DNA of 64,000 nucleotides from Cryobacterium algoricola. Lineage in GTDB: Bacteria > Actinomycetota > Actinomycetes > Actinomycetales > Microbacteriaceae. Location: positions 62,001-126,000 of the forward strand of contig NZ_SOFG01000016.1 of assembly GCF_004402485.1 (NCBI RefSeq). Direction: 5' to 3'. The notes below the pieces were generated by a model. It saw only the letters and a list, made by a program, of their open reading frames with translations. It ran no database searches and was not told the DNA's origin. Below are positions 50,500 to 59,538 of this stretch, in pieces. Position 1 is the first letter of the stretch. Each line of letters starts with the position of its first letter. Both the position numbers and the translations under genes were made by a program.

Positions 50500-51245
50500 G
50501 CATCCACCTCGTCGGCGGTGGCTGGGCCACCGCGCACAGTGCGGCCGTGTTCGGGCCGTTCCTCGCCGAGGCGACCGTGCGTTCCACGGCCGCCGGTCGC
50601 GACGAACCCCGGATCGCGATCATCGCCGTGCGCGCCCCAGGCACCGCCGGCCTCGACGACGTTGTCGACGACGCCGCCCAGCACGCCGCCAGGCTCGCGG
50701 AAGCGCTCGGCACTGCGGGAGTCTTCGAGGCGAAGATCACCGAACTCGCACTGAGCGACGCGGCGACCCTGCCGGCGATCGCGGACGTCGACGGCATCCT
50801 CGTCGGCGGCGGGCTCACTCCCGCCTACCTCGCCGCACTCACCCCGATCGCCGGCGAGATCCGCCGCCAGGTGTCCGCCGGCGTACCGTACTTCGGCTAC
50901 TCCGCCGGCGCCATGATCGCCGCGGAGCGCGCCCTCGTCGGAGGCTGGCGCCTCGGCGAGGTCGAGGTCAGCGCCGAAGTGGCCGCGGAAGGCCTCGACG
51001 AACTCACCATCCAGCCCGGCATCGGCCTGCTCGACGTCACCGTCGACGTGCACGCCGCCCAGTGGGGCACACTGTCCCGGCTGATCGCCGCAACGGAAGC
51101 CGGCCTCATCGACGGCGGCCTCGCGGTCGACGAGAACACCGCGCTCATCGTTGGGGAGGGCGCCCTCCGCGTCGTCGGCGCCGGCAGCGTCTGGCGGGTC
51201 AGCCAGTCCGAGAACGGCGTCCTCGTCAGCACCTTCGGCGCCTAA
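50496..51245 (+). CDS. peptidase E / cyanophycinase-like (S51) protein
   Basis: A 249-residue type 1 glutamine-amidotransferase-like protein. ILVGGGLTPAYLAAL and the nucleophile elbow YFGYSAGAMIAAERALVG (serine about 134) match the S51 peptidase family, which hydrolyses Asp-X dipeptides or related beta-linked peptides. VGGGWATAHSA begins the protein. It is translationally coupled to the phosphoribosyltransferase (ATGA). The substrate is unknown. Confidence 0.8.
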   Translation: MSIHLVGGGWATAHSAAVFGPFLAEATVRSTAAGRDEPRIAIIAVRAPGTAGLDDVVDDAAQHAARLAEALGTAGVFEAKITELALSDAATLPAIADVDGILVGGGLTPAYLAALTPIAGEIRRQVSAGVPYFGYSAGAMIAAERALVGGWRLGEVEVSAEVAAEGLDELTIQPGIGLLDVTVDVHAAQWGTLSRLIAATEAGLIDGGLAVDENTALIVGEGALRVVGAGSVWRVSQSENGVLVSTFGA

Positions 51246-51248
51246 GCA

Positions 51249-51944
51249 GTGATCGATCCGGCAGCGATCGGCAGGGCATCGATCGATCCGGCAGGGATCG
51301 ACCCCGGCTGGTCAGCGGCCCTCGCCCCCGCGGCGGGCGCGCTGGCCCAGGCCACCGCCTTCCTGGACGCGGAGTCGGCCGCCGGGCGGCCCTGGCTGCC
51401 GGAGCCTGCGAACGTGCTGCGTGCCTTCCTCTCCCCGTTCCAGGAGGTGCGCGTGCTCCTGGTCGGCCAGGACCCGTATCCGACGCCGGGGCATCCGCTC
51501 GGCCTCGCCTTCGCGGTCGACCCTGCCGTGCGGCCCCTGCCGCGGAGCCTCGTGAACATCGGCGCCGAGCTCCAGTCGGACGTCGGAGTCACCCTGCGCA
51601 CCGGGGACCTCTCCGCGTGGTCCGCCCAGGGCGTGCTGCTGCTCAACCGGGTGCTGACCGTGCGTGCCGGCGAGCCGGGTTCGCACCGCGGGCACGGCTG
51701 GGAGGCCGTCACGGACCAGGCCATCCGCGCGCTCGTCGCCCGCGGCACGCCGCTCGTCGCGATCCTGTGGGGAAAGGACGCCGCGAAGCTGCGACCGTTG
51801 CTCGCGGACACTCCCGTGATCGAGTCTGCGCATCCGAGCCCGCTGTCCGCGCGGCGCGGCTTTTTCGGGTCGAGGCCGTTCAGCCGCGCGAACGACCTCC
51901 TCGTCGCGCAGGGCGCGGTACCCGTCGACTGGACTCTCGGGTAG
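51249..51944 (+). CDS. ung: uracil-DNA glycosylase, family 1
   Basis: A 231-residue DNA repair enzyme that removes uracil. [20 protein letters not shown] (about 75) contains the water-activating aspartate, [20 protein letters not shown] follows, and [20 protein letters not shown] carries the DNA-intercalating loop. The GTG start follows the previous gene by 3 bp. The N-terminus has an Ile-Asp-Pro-Ala repeat coded by a short tandem repeat. Its stop lies in a 13-bp tandem repeat. Confidence 0.93.
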   Translation: MIDPAAIGRASIDPAGIDPGWSAALAPAAGALAQATAFLDAESAAGRPWLPEPANVLRAFLSPFQEVRVLLVGQDPYPTPGHPLGLAFAVDPAVRPLPRSLVNIGAELQSDVGVTLRTGDLSAWSAQGVLLLNRVLTVRAGEPGSHRGHGWEAVTDQAIRALVARGTPLVAILWGKDAAKLRPLLADTPVIESAHPSPLSARRGFFGSRPFSRANDLLVAQGAVPVDWTLG

Positions 51945-51972
51945 CGCTCTCGGGTAGCGCTCTCGGGTAATC
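51934..51972 (+). repeat. three tandem 13-bp repeats spanning the ung stop codon
   Basis: CTCTCGGGTAGCG at 51934 and 51947 and CTCTCGGGTAATC at 51960. They place TAG, TAG and TAA at 51942, 51955 and 51968, one in each reading frame. Confidence 0.9.
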
Positions 51973-51997
51973 TGGAAGTCCGTGTGAGGAGCCAGCC

Positions 51998-52576
51998 ATG
52001 CTTGAAGAGGAATACCAGCCGCGCCGGCAGTTGCCCAGGCACCTGCGCCCGGTGCCGGAGACCGAGGCTCCGTTCGAGTACTCGATGCGGGACGCGCTCA
52101 TCACCGACCTCCCGTACATCCGGGAGATCTACAACTATTACGTCGCGAACAGTACAGTCACCTTCGACGTGGACCCGATGACTCTCGCCGCCTGGCGCAG
52201 CAAGTTCTACTACCTCGGCAAGCTCGGCATGCCCTTCATCGTGGCCGTGTCGCCAGCCGGTCAGATCCTCGGCTATGCGCTCGTCACGCCGTGGAAGGAG
52301 AAGCGCGCGTTCCGCTTCACCGTCGAGAACTCGATCTACCTCGGAGCGGCCTCGACCGGGAAGGGCCTCGGCCGGGTGCTCCTCGGCGAACTCATCACCC
52401 GCTCCAAGGACGCCGGCCTCAAGGAGATCATCGCCGTCATCGCCGACCAGGGCGCCGACGCCTCGATCAAGCTGCACCTCGACTTCGGGTTCAAGGAGAT
52501 CGGCCGGATGGGCAAGGTCGGCTTCAAGTTCGACCGCTGGCTCGGAACCGTGCTGCTCCAGAAGAGCCTGAAGTAA
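51998..52576 (+). CDS. GNAT-family N-acetyltransferase
   Basis: A 192-residue acetyltransferase. Residues about 28-190 hold the fold: MRDALITDLPYIREIYNYYV and NSTVTFDVDPMTLAAWRSKF are like phosphinothricin-type acetyltransferases, ENSIYLGAASTGKGLGRVLL is motif A for acetyl-CoA. Substrate unknown. GAGGAG precedes the ATG, and TAATCT within the last tandem repeat copy may be its -10. Confidence 0.85.
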   Translation: MLEEEYQPRRQLPRHLRPVPETEAPFEYSMRDALITDLPYIREIYNYYVANSTVTFDVDPMTLAAWRSKFYYLGKLGMPFIVAVSPAGQILGYALVTPWKEKRAFRFTVENSIYLGAASTGKGLGRVLLGELITRSKDAGLKEIIAVIADQGADASIKLHLDFGFKEIGRMGKVGFKFDRWLGTVLLQKSLK

Positions 52577-52581
52577 ACCCG

Positions 52582-52971
52582 GTGACCGACCAGGAAATCT
52601 CGTTCGAACCGCCGAAGCGCCACACCGTGCTGCGGTCCTTCGCCGGACATCTCGAAGCACCGCCGGAGACCGTGTTCGTGCGGCTGCTCGCGGCGCTGAT
52701 GCCGGAACCGAGCGCGGGTGCTGTCGCGATCGGCCGGCATTTCCGCGCCGATCCCGCCGAGCGCCTGATCGTGGTGCAGGGGAACTGGTGGTACCGCGGC
52801 GAGTACCGCGTACTCGCAGAGGACGAGGGGTCGCTCGTGCAGTACGAGATCGTCAACGTCGCGCAGGCATTCCACGCCGCCGGGGCGCTCACCGCCCGCT
52901 CGACGCTTCGGGCGGCGCCCCGCGCGTTCCAGGACCTGCTCACGACGGTCGCAGGCCCGCTCGCCCACTGA
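52582..52971 (+). CDS. small conserved protein, unknown function
   Basis: A 129-residue soluble protein from GTG, five bases after the GNAT stop. It reads VQGNWWYRGEYRVLAEDEGS and LVQYEIVNVAQAFHAAGALT, a pattern like a SRPBCC/START-type helix-grip fold, which binds hydrophobic ligands, but this is only an impression. Likely co-transcribed with the GNAT gene. Convergent with the next gene, two bases apart. Confidence 0.6.
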   Translation: MTDQEISFEPPKRHTVLRSFAGHLEAPPETVFVRLLAALMPEPSAGAVAIGRHFRADPAERLIVVQGNWWYRGEYRVLAEDEGSLVQYEIVNVAQAFHAAGALTARSTLRAAPRAFQDLLTTVAGPLAH

Positions 52972-52973
52972 GG

Positions 52974-53630
52974 TCAGGGCGTGAGGTGCAGCGTGAGCTC
53001 CGGTCCGCCGAGCAGCACCGCGAGCACGGATGCCCCGAGCCCGCCGACGAGAAGCAGCCCCGGATGGGCGAGCCCCACGACAGTGGCCCGCACGCGCGGC
53101 CTGGTCCGCAGGAACTCCTCCGGAACCGCGTGCGCCGCGGGCACCTCGCGCCAGCCGCGTAACCGCCGCAGGAACCAGCTGCACCGCACGACGAACGCCA
53201 TCCACAGCACGAGCAGCACCACCGGGATCGCCGCGAGCATGAGCGCGAAGCCGAGCCCGGTCACCGCGGCGTCGTCGTCGTGTGCCGCGGCCTGGATCGT
53301 CGTCGAGATCGACGAACTCGCGACCACCGACACGCTCCAGACCAGGAATGCCGCGCACAGCGCGAGGAACCGCACGAAGAAATGGCCGAGGACCGAGTCG
53401 TTCCCGGGCGGCAGGTGATCACGCGGCGTTGCCGCGAGCAGCCACAGCGTCGCGCAGAGGGCTGGCAGGGAGGCCATCAGCACGACCGCATACCAGCCGG
53501 GGTCCGGTACCCAGGGTGCGAGGGCGTCTGAAGCGACCACGACACCCCAGAGGGCGAGCCAGGCCCAGCCCGACCGCAGCGGATGCCGCACGAGCCACGC
53601 CGGCAGCATCCGCTCGAGCACCGCAATCAT
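52974..53630 (-). CDS. polytopic membrane protein, unknown function
   Basis: A 218-residue protein with about five membrane segments (about 20-40, 45-68, 85-110, 123-147 and 190-212) and a basic loop rich in arginine (FLRRLRGWREVP). No family recognised. ATG at 53630 is supported by TACAGT 6 nt upstream on the minus strand. Confidence 0.65.
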   Translation of the reverse strand: MIAVLERMLPAWLVRHPLRSGWAWLALWGVVVASDALAPWVPDPGWYAVVLMASLPALCATLWLLAATPRDHLPPGNDSVLGHFFVRFLALCAAFLVWSVSVVASSSISTTIQAAAHDDDAAVTGLGFALMLAAIPVVLLVLWMAFVVRCSWFLRRLRGWREVPAAHAVPEEFLRTRPRVRATVVGLAHPGLLLVGGLGASVLAVLLGGPELTLHLTP

Positions 53631-53642
53631 GCGCACACTGTA
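53631..53642 (-). promoter_or_regulatory. leaderless -10 element for the membrane protein gene
   Basis: On the minus strand TACAGT, 6 nt, then the ATG at 53630. Confidence 0.55.
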
Positions 53643-53741
53643 CTCGCGAGGCACACCGGACCGAACGCGGGTGTTCCGCCGGTCCGCGGGTGGCGCACCA
53701 CCCGCGCTGCGGCGGAAGACCCGCGCTCGACGAAAGCGGAG

Positions 53742-55817
53742 CTACTCGCGGAGCGCCGGGCGCGACGGCCACCAGAACCGGTCGCCGGTCAGGAAGACGA
53801 GCGCGGGAACCACGAGGGTGCGCACGAGCAGGGTGTCGAGCAGCACGCCGAGGCAGACGATCACGCCGATCTGCGCGAGCGCGACGACCGGGAGCACCCC
53901 GAGCACGACGAAGACCGCCGCGATCAGGATGCCGGCACTCGTGATCACCGCTCCGGTCGAGGAGAGGGCTCGAACCATGCCCTCCCGGGTGCCGTGCAGC
54001 CGGGCCTCCTCCCGCGCCCGCGTCGTGAGGAAGATGTTGTAGTCCACACCGAGCGCGACGAGGAACAGGAACGCGAACAGCACGACGTTCGTGTTGAACG
54101 CCGGGAACCCGAGCAGGTTCTGGAAGATCAGGTTCGAGGCGCCGAGGCTCGCGAAGAACGTCGCGAGCACGCTCGCAATCAGCAGCACCGGGGCGACGAG
54201 CGAGCGGAGCAGCAGGGCGAGGATCCCGAAGACGATCGCGAGGATCATCGGCAGGATCAGGTCCTGGTCGCGCTGCGAGCTCGTGCGGGTGTCGAGGGCC
54301 GTCGCGTCTGTGCCGCCGACGAGGGTGTCTGCGACGGGGCCGCCGGCATCGGCGTATGCGCTCCGGAGCGACGTGATCGTCGCGAAGGTCGTCTCGCTGC
54401 CCGGTTCGCTCCCGAGCGACAAGTTGAGGCGGGTGAGCCCGTTCGCGCTCTCCCCGGTCTGCACCGCGGCGACGCCGGTCGTGGCGGTCGCGAGGCTCGC
54501 GGCCTCGGTGGCCGCGGCATCCGGCGCCAGCACGACGGTCTGGCTGGTGAGCCCCGACGAGAACGACGCGTCGACGATGGCCTGCGCCTGCACCGATTCG
54601 GGGTTGCCGAGCAGCTGGTCGGCCTGAGAGAGTCCAACGGATGCCCCGATCAGCCCGAGACTGAGGGCGCCGAGTCCGAGAGCGGAGCCGACGATGATCG
54701 CAACGGGGCGGCGGGCGACGCCGCGGCCGAGCTTGGACCAGAATCCGGTGTGCACGCGGGGCGATGCGGGGTCGTATCGGGGGACGAACGGCCAGAACAG
54801 CCCGCGGCCGCAGACGACGAGGGCGGCGGGCAGCACGATGAGGGCGAACAGGATCGCGATGACGACCCCGATCGCGCATGCGAAACCGAGTGCGCGGTTG
54901 CCGGAGAGTTCGGCGAAGAGCAGGGTCAGCAGGCTGAGCGCGACGGTCCCGCCGCTCGCCGCGATTGCGGGACCGGCGCTCCGTACGGCGATCCGCATCG
55001 CCTCGTTCCTGCTCTCCGTGTGCAGCAGTTCCTCGCGGTAACGGGCGACGAGGAGCAGCGCGTAGTTGGTTCCGGCGCCGAAGACGAGCACGGACTGGAT
55101 GCCCGACACGCTCGCGTCCAGGGTGATCCCGAACGGCCCGGCGAGGGCGCTCACGACGACCCCGGCGAGTCCGTCGGCGAGGCCGACGACCACGAGCGGC
55201 ACGATCCAGAGCACGGGGCTGCGGTAGGTGATGATCAGCAGCACCGCGACGACGATCACGGTCACGAGCAGCAGCCGGAAATCGGCGCCCGCGAAGGCGT
55301 TGGAGATGTCGGCCTGGAACCCGACCGGCCCCGTCACGTAGGAGCTCAGGCCGGCGGGCAGGTCGCTCGAGGCGGCCGAGCGGATGTCCGTGGCCGTGCC
55401 CTTGACGTCGGCGCTGACGGCGGCGGCCTCGAGCGGCACCACGCTGATCGCGGCAAGCCCGTCGTCGCTGAACTGCGGTGTCGTTGCACGCGGTGCGGTC
55501 GACAGGGCGCCGAGCTCGGCGGCCCGCGCGGTGATCGCTGCCTTGTCCGCCTCGGTCAGTGCGCTGTCCGGACCGGTCGCGTCGGCACCGCCGCGGCTCC
55601 AGACCACGATCGCGGAGGTCTGCTTCGCCGAGGGGAAGTCGGCGAGGAGGGCGTCGACCCTCGCCGCCTGGCTCGCCGTGGGCAGTCCGGAGGTTGGGAA
55701 GTCGTTCCCTGCGCTCTTCGGCAGCAGGGCGAACAGCAGTCCGATGGCGATGACGGCGCCGACGAGGACGACCCAGGCCGTGCGCCGACCCGTGATGATG
55801 CGCACAATCCCGAGCAC
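53742..55817 (-). CDS. MMPL/RND-superfamily exporter
   Basis: A 691-residue protein with two repeats, each an extracytoplasmic loop and about five membrane segments. The first repeat has GFQADISNAFAGADFRLLLV, GIQSVLVFGAGTNYALLLVA and RYREEL; the second has LFAFLFLVALGVDYNIFLTT and RAREEA, so both GxDYxxL-type proton-relay segments are visible (the first is GTNYALLL with Asn for Asp). This family exports lipids, drugs or dyes. It is divergent from a MarR regulator with an operator in between. GTG start at 55817 with GGAGG; a GTG at 55805 is an alternative. Confidence 0.87.
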   Translation of the reverse strand: MLGIVRIITGRRTAWVVLVGAVIAIGLLFALLPKSAGNDFPTSGLPTASQAARVDALLADFPSAKQTSAIVVWSRGGADATGPDSALTEADKAAITARAAELGALSTAPRATTPQFSDDGLAAISVVPLEAAAVSADVKGTATDIRSAASSDLPAGLSSYVTGPVGFQADISNAFAGADFRLLLVTVIVVAVLLIITYRSPVLWIVPLVVVGLADGLAGVVVSALAGPFGITLDASVSGIQSVLVFGAGTNYALLLVARYREELLHTESRNEAMRIAVRSAGPAIAASGGTVALSLLTLLFAELSGNRALGFACAIGVVIAILFALIVLPAALVVCGRGLFWPFVPRYDPASPRVHTGFWSKLGRGVARRPVAIIVGSALGLGALSLGLIGASVGLSQADQLLGNPESVQAQAIVDASFSSGLTSQTVVLAPDAAATEAASLATATTGVAAVQTGESANGLTRLNLSLGSEPGSETTFATITSLRSAYADAGGPVADTLVGGTDATALDTRTSSQRDQDLILPMILAIVFGILALLLRSLVAPVLLIASVLATFFASLGASNLIFQNLLGFPAFNTNVVLFAFLFLVALGVDYNIFLTTRAREEARLHGTREGMVRALSSTGAVITSAGILIAAVFVVLGVLPVVALAQIGVIVCLGVLLDTLLVRTLVVPALVFLTGDRFWWPSRPALRE

Positions 55818-55829
55818 TTTTCCTCCAAT

Positions 55830-55866
55830 AGTCCTGATTGCTAAGCATCCTAGCAATGTCAGGACT
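55830..55866. promoter_or_regulatory. nested inverted repeats between MMPL and marR genes, probable MarR operator
   Basis: ATTGCTA-N7-TAGCAAT (55837-55857) is nested in AGTCCTGA...TCAGGACT (55830-55837 and 55859-55866). The sequence TTGCTAAGCA resembles known MarR operators. It overlaps the marR -10 region (TAGTAT) and lies 13 bp from the MMPL start. Confidence 0.7.
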
Positions 55867-55878
55867 AGTATGGCGGTC
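55866..55878 (+). promoter_or_regulatory. leaderless -10 element for marR
   Basis: TAGTAT, 7 nt, then ATG at 55879. The ATG at 55870 lies within the -10 box and is not used under this reading. Confidence 0.5.
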
Positions 55879-56517
55879 ATGGCAGAGCCTCGCAAGTCCC
55901 CGCTCCCGGCGAGCGCGCCGACCGGTTCCCCGGCGGGAGCGCCGGTTGCTGCGCCCGTCGGCACGCCGGCCGGCGCCGTCCAGCCCCTGGTCGGCGACAA
56001 CGATATCGGCCTGCCCTATTCCGGCGAGATCGGCACTCAGCTGCGTGAATTCGTGGTGCTGTCCCGGGCGTTCGAGCGTCAGGTCGGTCAGGCGCTCGCG
56101 GTGAACCCGACCGACTTGTCCGCAATGGAACACCTGATCAGCGCCGGTTCGCTCACGCCGAGCGAACTCTCGCGGCGACTTGACATCTCGACGGCCGCGA
56201 CCACCCTGGTGGTCGACCGGCTCGTCGCACTCGGCCATGCCCGGCGCGAGGCGCACGCATCGGACCGCCGGAAGGTCGTCGTCCTGCCCGCGGCGAAATC
56301 CGTGGCGATGGCCGTCGGCGCGCTCATGCCCGTGATCGGGGGAGTCGCCACGGTCACCCGCGATCTCCCTCCGGAGGAGCGGGCGGTGATCGCTCGCTTC
56401 CTGTCGCGCGTGCTCGAGGTCTACCACGGCGCCCTCGACGGCGGCGCCGCTGGAGCAGAGGGAAACGGAGACGGCACCGACACCGCCGCGCCCCGGTTCC
56501 GACCCCCCGCTTCCTGA
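55879..56517 (+). CDS. MarR-family transcriptional regulator
   Basis: A 212-residue regulator with an unusual Ala/Pro-rich N-terminal extension (about 1-45) and a standard MarR winged helix (about 50-170): SAMEHLISAGSLTPSELSRR, LDISTAATTLVVDRLVALGH and ARREAHASDRRKVVVLP. The last 25 residues are Gly/Ala-rich. It is divergent from the MMPL exporter across a symmetric operator, implying control of both. Confidence 0.88.
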   Translation: MAEPRKSPLPASAPTGSPAGAPVAAPVGTPAGAVQPLVGDNDIGLPYSGEIGTQLREFVVLSRAFERQVGQALAVNPTDLSAMEHLISAGSLTPSELSRRLDISTAATTLVVDRLVALGHARREAHASDRRKVVVLPAAKSVAMAVGALMPVIGGVATVTRDLPPEERAVIARFLSRVLEVYHGALDGGAAGAEGNGDGTDTAAPRFRPPAS

Positions 56518-56529
56518 ACGTTCCGTGAA

Positions 56530-56552
56530 TTGTTTTGAGGAAATCAAGACAA
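56530..56552 (+). promoter_or_regulatory. Fur box in front of fur-katA
   Basis: TTGTTTTGA and TCAAGACAA are 8/9 complementary across GGAAA. The repeat covers the -35 side of the promoter (-10 TAGCGT at 56557). Autorepression by the Fur protein and peroxide or metal induction of the operon is the natural reading. Confidence 0.65.
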
Positions 56553-56556
56553 CTGT

Positions 56557-56568
56557 TAGCGTGAGGGT
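56557..56568 (+). promoter_or_regulatory. leaderless -10 element for fur
   Basis: TAGCGT, 6 nt, then the ATG at 56569. Confidence 0.6.
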
Positions 56569-57072
56569 ATGACGACGACGGGGGTGCCGAGCACGACCCC
56601 TGGTTTCTCGGACCCTGATTCCTCGAGCCCTGGCTTCTCGGGACCGGGCGAGCCCGGGCAGCTCGGCGACAGCATCCGCCGGTCGGGCCTCAAAGTCACA
56701 GCGCCTCGCCTCGCCGTGCTGCGTGCCCTCGACGATTCTCCGCACACGAGTGCCGAACGACTCTTCGCCCTCGTGCGGATCGAGTTGCCCGGCACGTCGC
56801 TTCAGGCCGTCTACGGTGTGCTCGCGGCCTTCACCTCGGCGGGCCTCACCCGCAGGATCGAACCCTCCGGGTCTCCCGCGCTCTACGAACGCCGCGTCGG
56901 AGACAACCATCACCACGTGATCTGCTCCAGCTGCGCCGCGGTGCGGGACGTGGACTGCGCCGTCGGCGAAGCGCCCTGCCTCGAGCCGAACGACGCCGCC
57001 GGTTTTGTCGTGCACGCGGCCGAAGTCACCTTCTGGGGCCTGTGCCCCGACTGCCAGGCGGCGACCGCGTAG
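56569..57072 (+). CDS. Fur-family regulator, FurA/CatR-like
   Basis: A 167-residue Fur protein with an extra Ser/Pro-rich N-terminus (about 1-30) coded by a short repeat. DNA-binding domain: GLKVTAPRLAVLRALDDSPH; dimer domain has ERRVGDNHHHVICSSCAAVR (metal and structural zinc) and a second CxxC in FWGLCPDCQA. The catalase gene follows 72 bp downstream, so it is probably a peroxide- or metal-responsive repressor of katA. Confidence 0.88.
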   Translation: MTTTGVPSTTPGFSDPDSSSPGFSGPGEPGQLGDSIRRSGLKVTAPRLAVLRALDDSPHTSAERLFALVRIELPGTSLQAVYGVLAAFTSAGLTRRIEPSGSPALYERRVGDNHHHVICSSCAAVRDVDCAVGEAPCLEPNDAAGFVVHAAEVTFWGLCPDCQAATA

Positions 57073-57144
57073 CCGCACCGCCGGCCCGGACCACCCACTC
57101 ACCCTTACTTTCGCAGTGCACATGTAGTCGAACAAAGGAGCAGT

Positions 57145-58647
57145 ATGACCACCGAGTCGAAGCCCACCACCACTCAGAGCGGAGCGCCCGTCGCGAGCGA
57201 CGAGCATTCCCTCACCGTCGGGACCGACGGCGTCGCAGCCCTGCACGACCGCTACCTCGTCGAGAAGCTCGCGCAGTTCAACCGGGAGCGCATCCCGGAG
57301 CGGATCGTGCACGCCAAGGGCGGCGGAGCGCACGGCGTGTTCGAGGTTACCGGCGACGTCTCGGCGTACACCCGCGCCGCGGTCTTCCAGCCCGACACGA
57401 GTACCGAGACGCTCCAGCGCTTCTCGAGCGTCGCCGGCGAGCAGGGCAGCCCGGACACCTGGCGCGACGTGCGCGGCTTCTCGGTCAAGTTCTACACGAC
57501 GGAGGGCAACTACGACATCGTCGGCAACAACACCCCGGTGTTCTTCATCCGCGACGGCATCAAGTTCCCCGACTTCATCCACTCCCAGAAGCGCCTTCCG
57601 GGCTCCGGCCTGCGCGATGCCACGATGCAGTGGGACTTCTGGACCCTCTCGCCGGAGTCCGCGCACCAGGTCACCTACCTGATGGGCGATCGCGGCCTCC
57701 CGCGCTCCTGGCGCGAGATGCCCGGTTTCGGCTCGCACACCTACCAGTGGATCAACGCCGCGGGCGAACGCTTCTGGGTCAAGTACCACTTCGCCTCCAA
57801 CCAGGGCAACGTCGAGATGGAGGGCTCTGAGGCCGAGCTCATCGCCGGCGCAGACGCCGACTACTACCGCCGCGACCTGCACGACGCGATCGAGGCAGGC
57901 AACTTCCCGTCCTGGACCGTCTCGGTGCAGATCATGCCGTACGAGGAGGCCAAGACCTACCGGTTCAATCCCTTCGACCTGACCAAGGTCTGGCCGCACG
58001 CCGACTACCCGCTGATCGAGCTCGGTGTGCACACGCTCAACCGCAACCCGCAGAACTTCTTCGCCGAGATCGAGCAGGCCGCGTTCTCGCCGGCCAACTT
58101 CGTGCCCGGCATCGCGGCGAGCCCGGACAAGATGCTGATGGCGCGCATCTTCTCCTACCCGGACGCCGCGCGATACCGGGTCGGCACGAACTACGCCGAG
58201 CTGCCCGTCAACGCCCCGCACGCCGCCGCGGTGAACGGCTACTCGCAGGACGGCGCCGGCCGGCATCACTTCAACGCTCCAGAGGCCCCGAACTACGCGC
58301 CGAACTCGCTCGGCGGCCCCGTGGCCGACCCGCTGCTCGCCGGTGAGGGCAGCTGGGAGAACGACGGCGCGCTGCTCCGTGCCGCCGCCGTGCTCCGCAG
58401 CGAGGACAGCGACTTCGGCCAGGCAGGGACGCTCTACCGCGACGTGTTCGACGACGCGGCCAAGGCCCGCTTCCTCGACACCATCACGGGCGCGATCAGC
58501 GGCGTGCAGCGCCCTGAGGTCACCGAGCGCGCGATCTGGTACTGGACGAGCGTCGACGCCCAGCTCGGCGCCGCACTGCGCGCGAACCTCGCGAAGTGGG
58601 CCGAGGCGGACATGCTTGCCGAGGCATCCGCCCAGTATTCAGAGTAA
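57145..58647 (+). CDS. katA: monofunctional haem catalase
   Basis: A 500-residue small-subunit catalase. The distal histidine is in [16 protein letters not shown] (about 53), the asparagine in [20 protein letters not shown], and the proximal haem tyrosine in [20 protein letters not shown] (about 335-349). It decomposes hydrogen peroxide. AAAGGAG precedes the ATG. Second gene of the fur-katA pair. A repeat with a second TAA follows the stop. Confidence 0.94.
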   Translation: MTTESKPTTTQSGAPVASDEHSLTVGTDGVAALHDRYLVEKLAQFNRERIPERIVHAKGGGAHGVFEVTGDVSAYTRAAVFQPDTSTETLQRFSSVAGEQGSPDTWRDVRGFSVKFYTTEGNYDIVGNNTPVFFIRDGIKFPDFIHSQKRLPGSGLRDATMQWDFWTLSPESAHQVTYLMGDRGLPRSWREMPGFGSHTYQWINAAGERFWVKYHFASNQGNVEMEGSEAELIAGADADYYRRDLHDAIEAGNFPSWTVSVQIMPYEEAKTYRFNPFDLTKVWPHADYPLIELGVHTLNRNPQNFFAEIEQAAFSPANFVPGIAASPDKMLMARIFSYPDAARYRVGTNYAELPVNAPHAAAVNGYSQDGAGRHHFNAPEAPNYAPNSLGGPVADPLLAGEGSWENDGALLRAAAVLRSEDSDFGQAGTLYRDVFDDAAKARFLDTITGAISGVQRPEVTERAIWYWTSVDAQLGAALRANLAKWAEADMLAEASAQYSE

Positions 58648-58668
58648 GCAGCGTCTCGGAGTAAGCGG

Positions 58669-59538
58669 CTACTCGAGAGTGGGTGCGGCGGCGGCCGCAC
58701 CCACCATCGCCGCGCTGCGCTCCCAGAGGGCTGCGGCGAGTGCCGGGTCGTAGGCGAGCTTGTTCGCCTTCGCGACCAGGCGCTTGTCGTAGTACTCCCC
58801 GGAGATCCAGTCGCCCAGGGGAGCCGTGGCGAGCCAGACCAGGGTGTCTGCGCCCTGCTCCGGGGTGATCAGCATCCGCTTGAGCGGGGTCTGGTAGATG
58901 AACCGCATCACGCTCGTCGAGTTCGACGAGAAGCTCGTCGCGACGACGCCGGGGTGGAAGGCCGCGGTCGTGAGGCCCCGCTCGTGGTAGCGGTGGTGCA
59001 GCTCGCGGGTGAAGAGGATGTTGGCGAGCTTGGCGTTGCCGTACGCCCGGTTGGGCGAGTACTTTCGGCTCCCGTCGAGGTCGTCGATGTCGAACCGGGC
59101 GTAGACGCTGTTCGCCACGCTCGCGGTGTTGATCACCCGGGCACGGCTCTCCAGCAGCCGGTCGGTGAGGAGCGTCGTGAGCAGGAACGGCGCAAGGTGG
59201 TTGACCTGGAAGGTCATCTCGTGGCCGTCGACGGTGAGCACGCGCTTGCCCATGATGCCGCCGGCGTTGTTCGCGAGCACGTCGATGCGCGGGTAGCGCT
59301 CGAGGAGGGTCGCTGCGAGTGCGCGCACGTCGTCGAGGCTGGCGAAGTCGGCGGTGAACGAGTCGGCGCCGAGCTCGGCGGCGACGGCGGCGGTCTTGGC
59401 CGCCGAGCGTCCCACGATGACAACGGATGCCCCGGTGCGGCTGAGTGCGCGGGCCGCGGCAGCGCCGATGCCGTCGCTGCCTCCGGTGATGATGATCGTG
59501 CGAGCGGACGGTGCGGATTCTTCGGACATTTCTTTCAT
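58669..59538 (-). CDS. SDR-family oxidoreductase, retinol dehydrogenase-like
   Basis: A 289-residue short-chain dehydrogenase. IIITGGSDGIGAAAARAL is the cofactor-binding turn, VLANNAGGIMGKRVLTVDGH follows, catalytic serine in INTASVANSVYA, YxxxK in RAYGNAKLANILFTREL. Arginine in VIVGRSAAKT suggests NADP. It is coupled to the upstream small protein by 4 bp (ATGA). Substrate unknown. Confidence 0.87.
   Translation of the reverse strand: MKEMSEESAPSARTIIITGGSDGIGAAAARALSRTGASVVIVGRSAAKTAAVAAELGADSFTADFASLDDVRALAATLLERYPRIDVLANNAGGIMGKRVLTVDGHEMTFQVNHLAPFLLTTLLTDRLLESRARVINTASVANSVYARFDIDDLDGSRKYSPNRAYGNAKLANILFTRELHHRYHERGLTTAAFHPGVVATSFSSNSTSVMRFIYQTPLKRMLITPEQGADTLVWLATAPLGDWISGEYYDKRLVAKANKLAYDPALAAALWERSAAMVGAAAAAPTLE

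Noticed and set aside
53419..58269. A 1616-codon open frame on the minus strand
   Set aside because: It runs antisense to katA and fur and out of frame through the MMPL gene. The composition is Arg/Gly/Asp-rich and has no recognisable fold.
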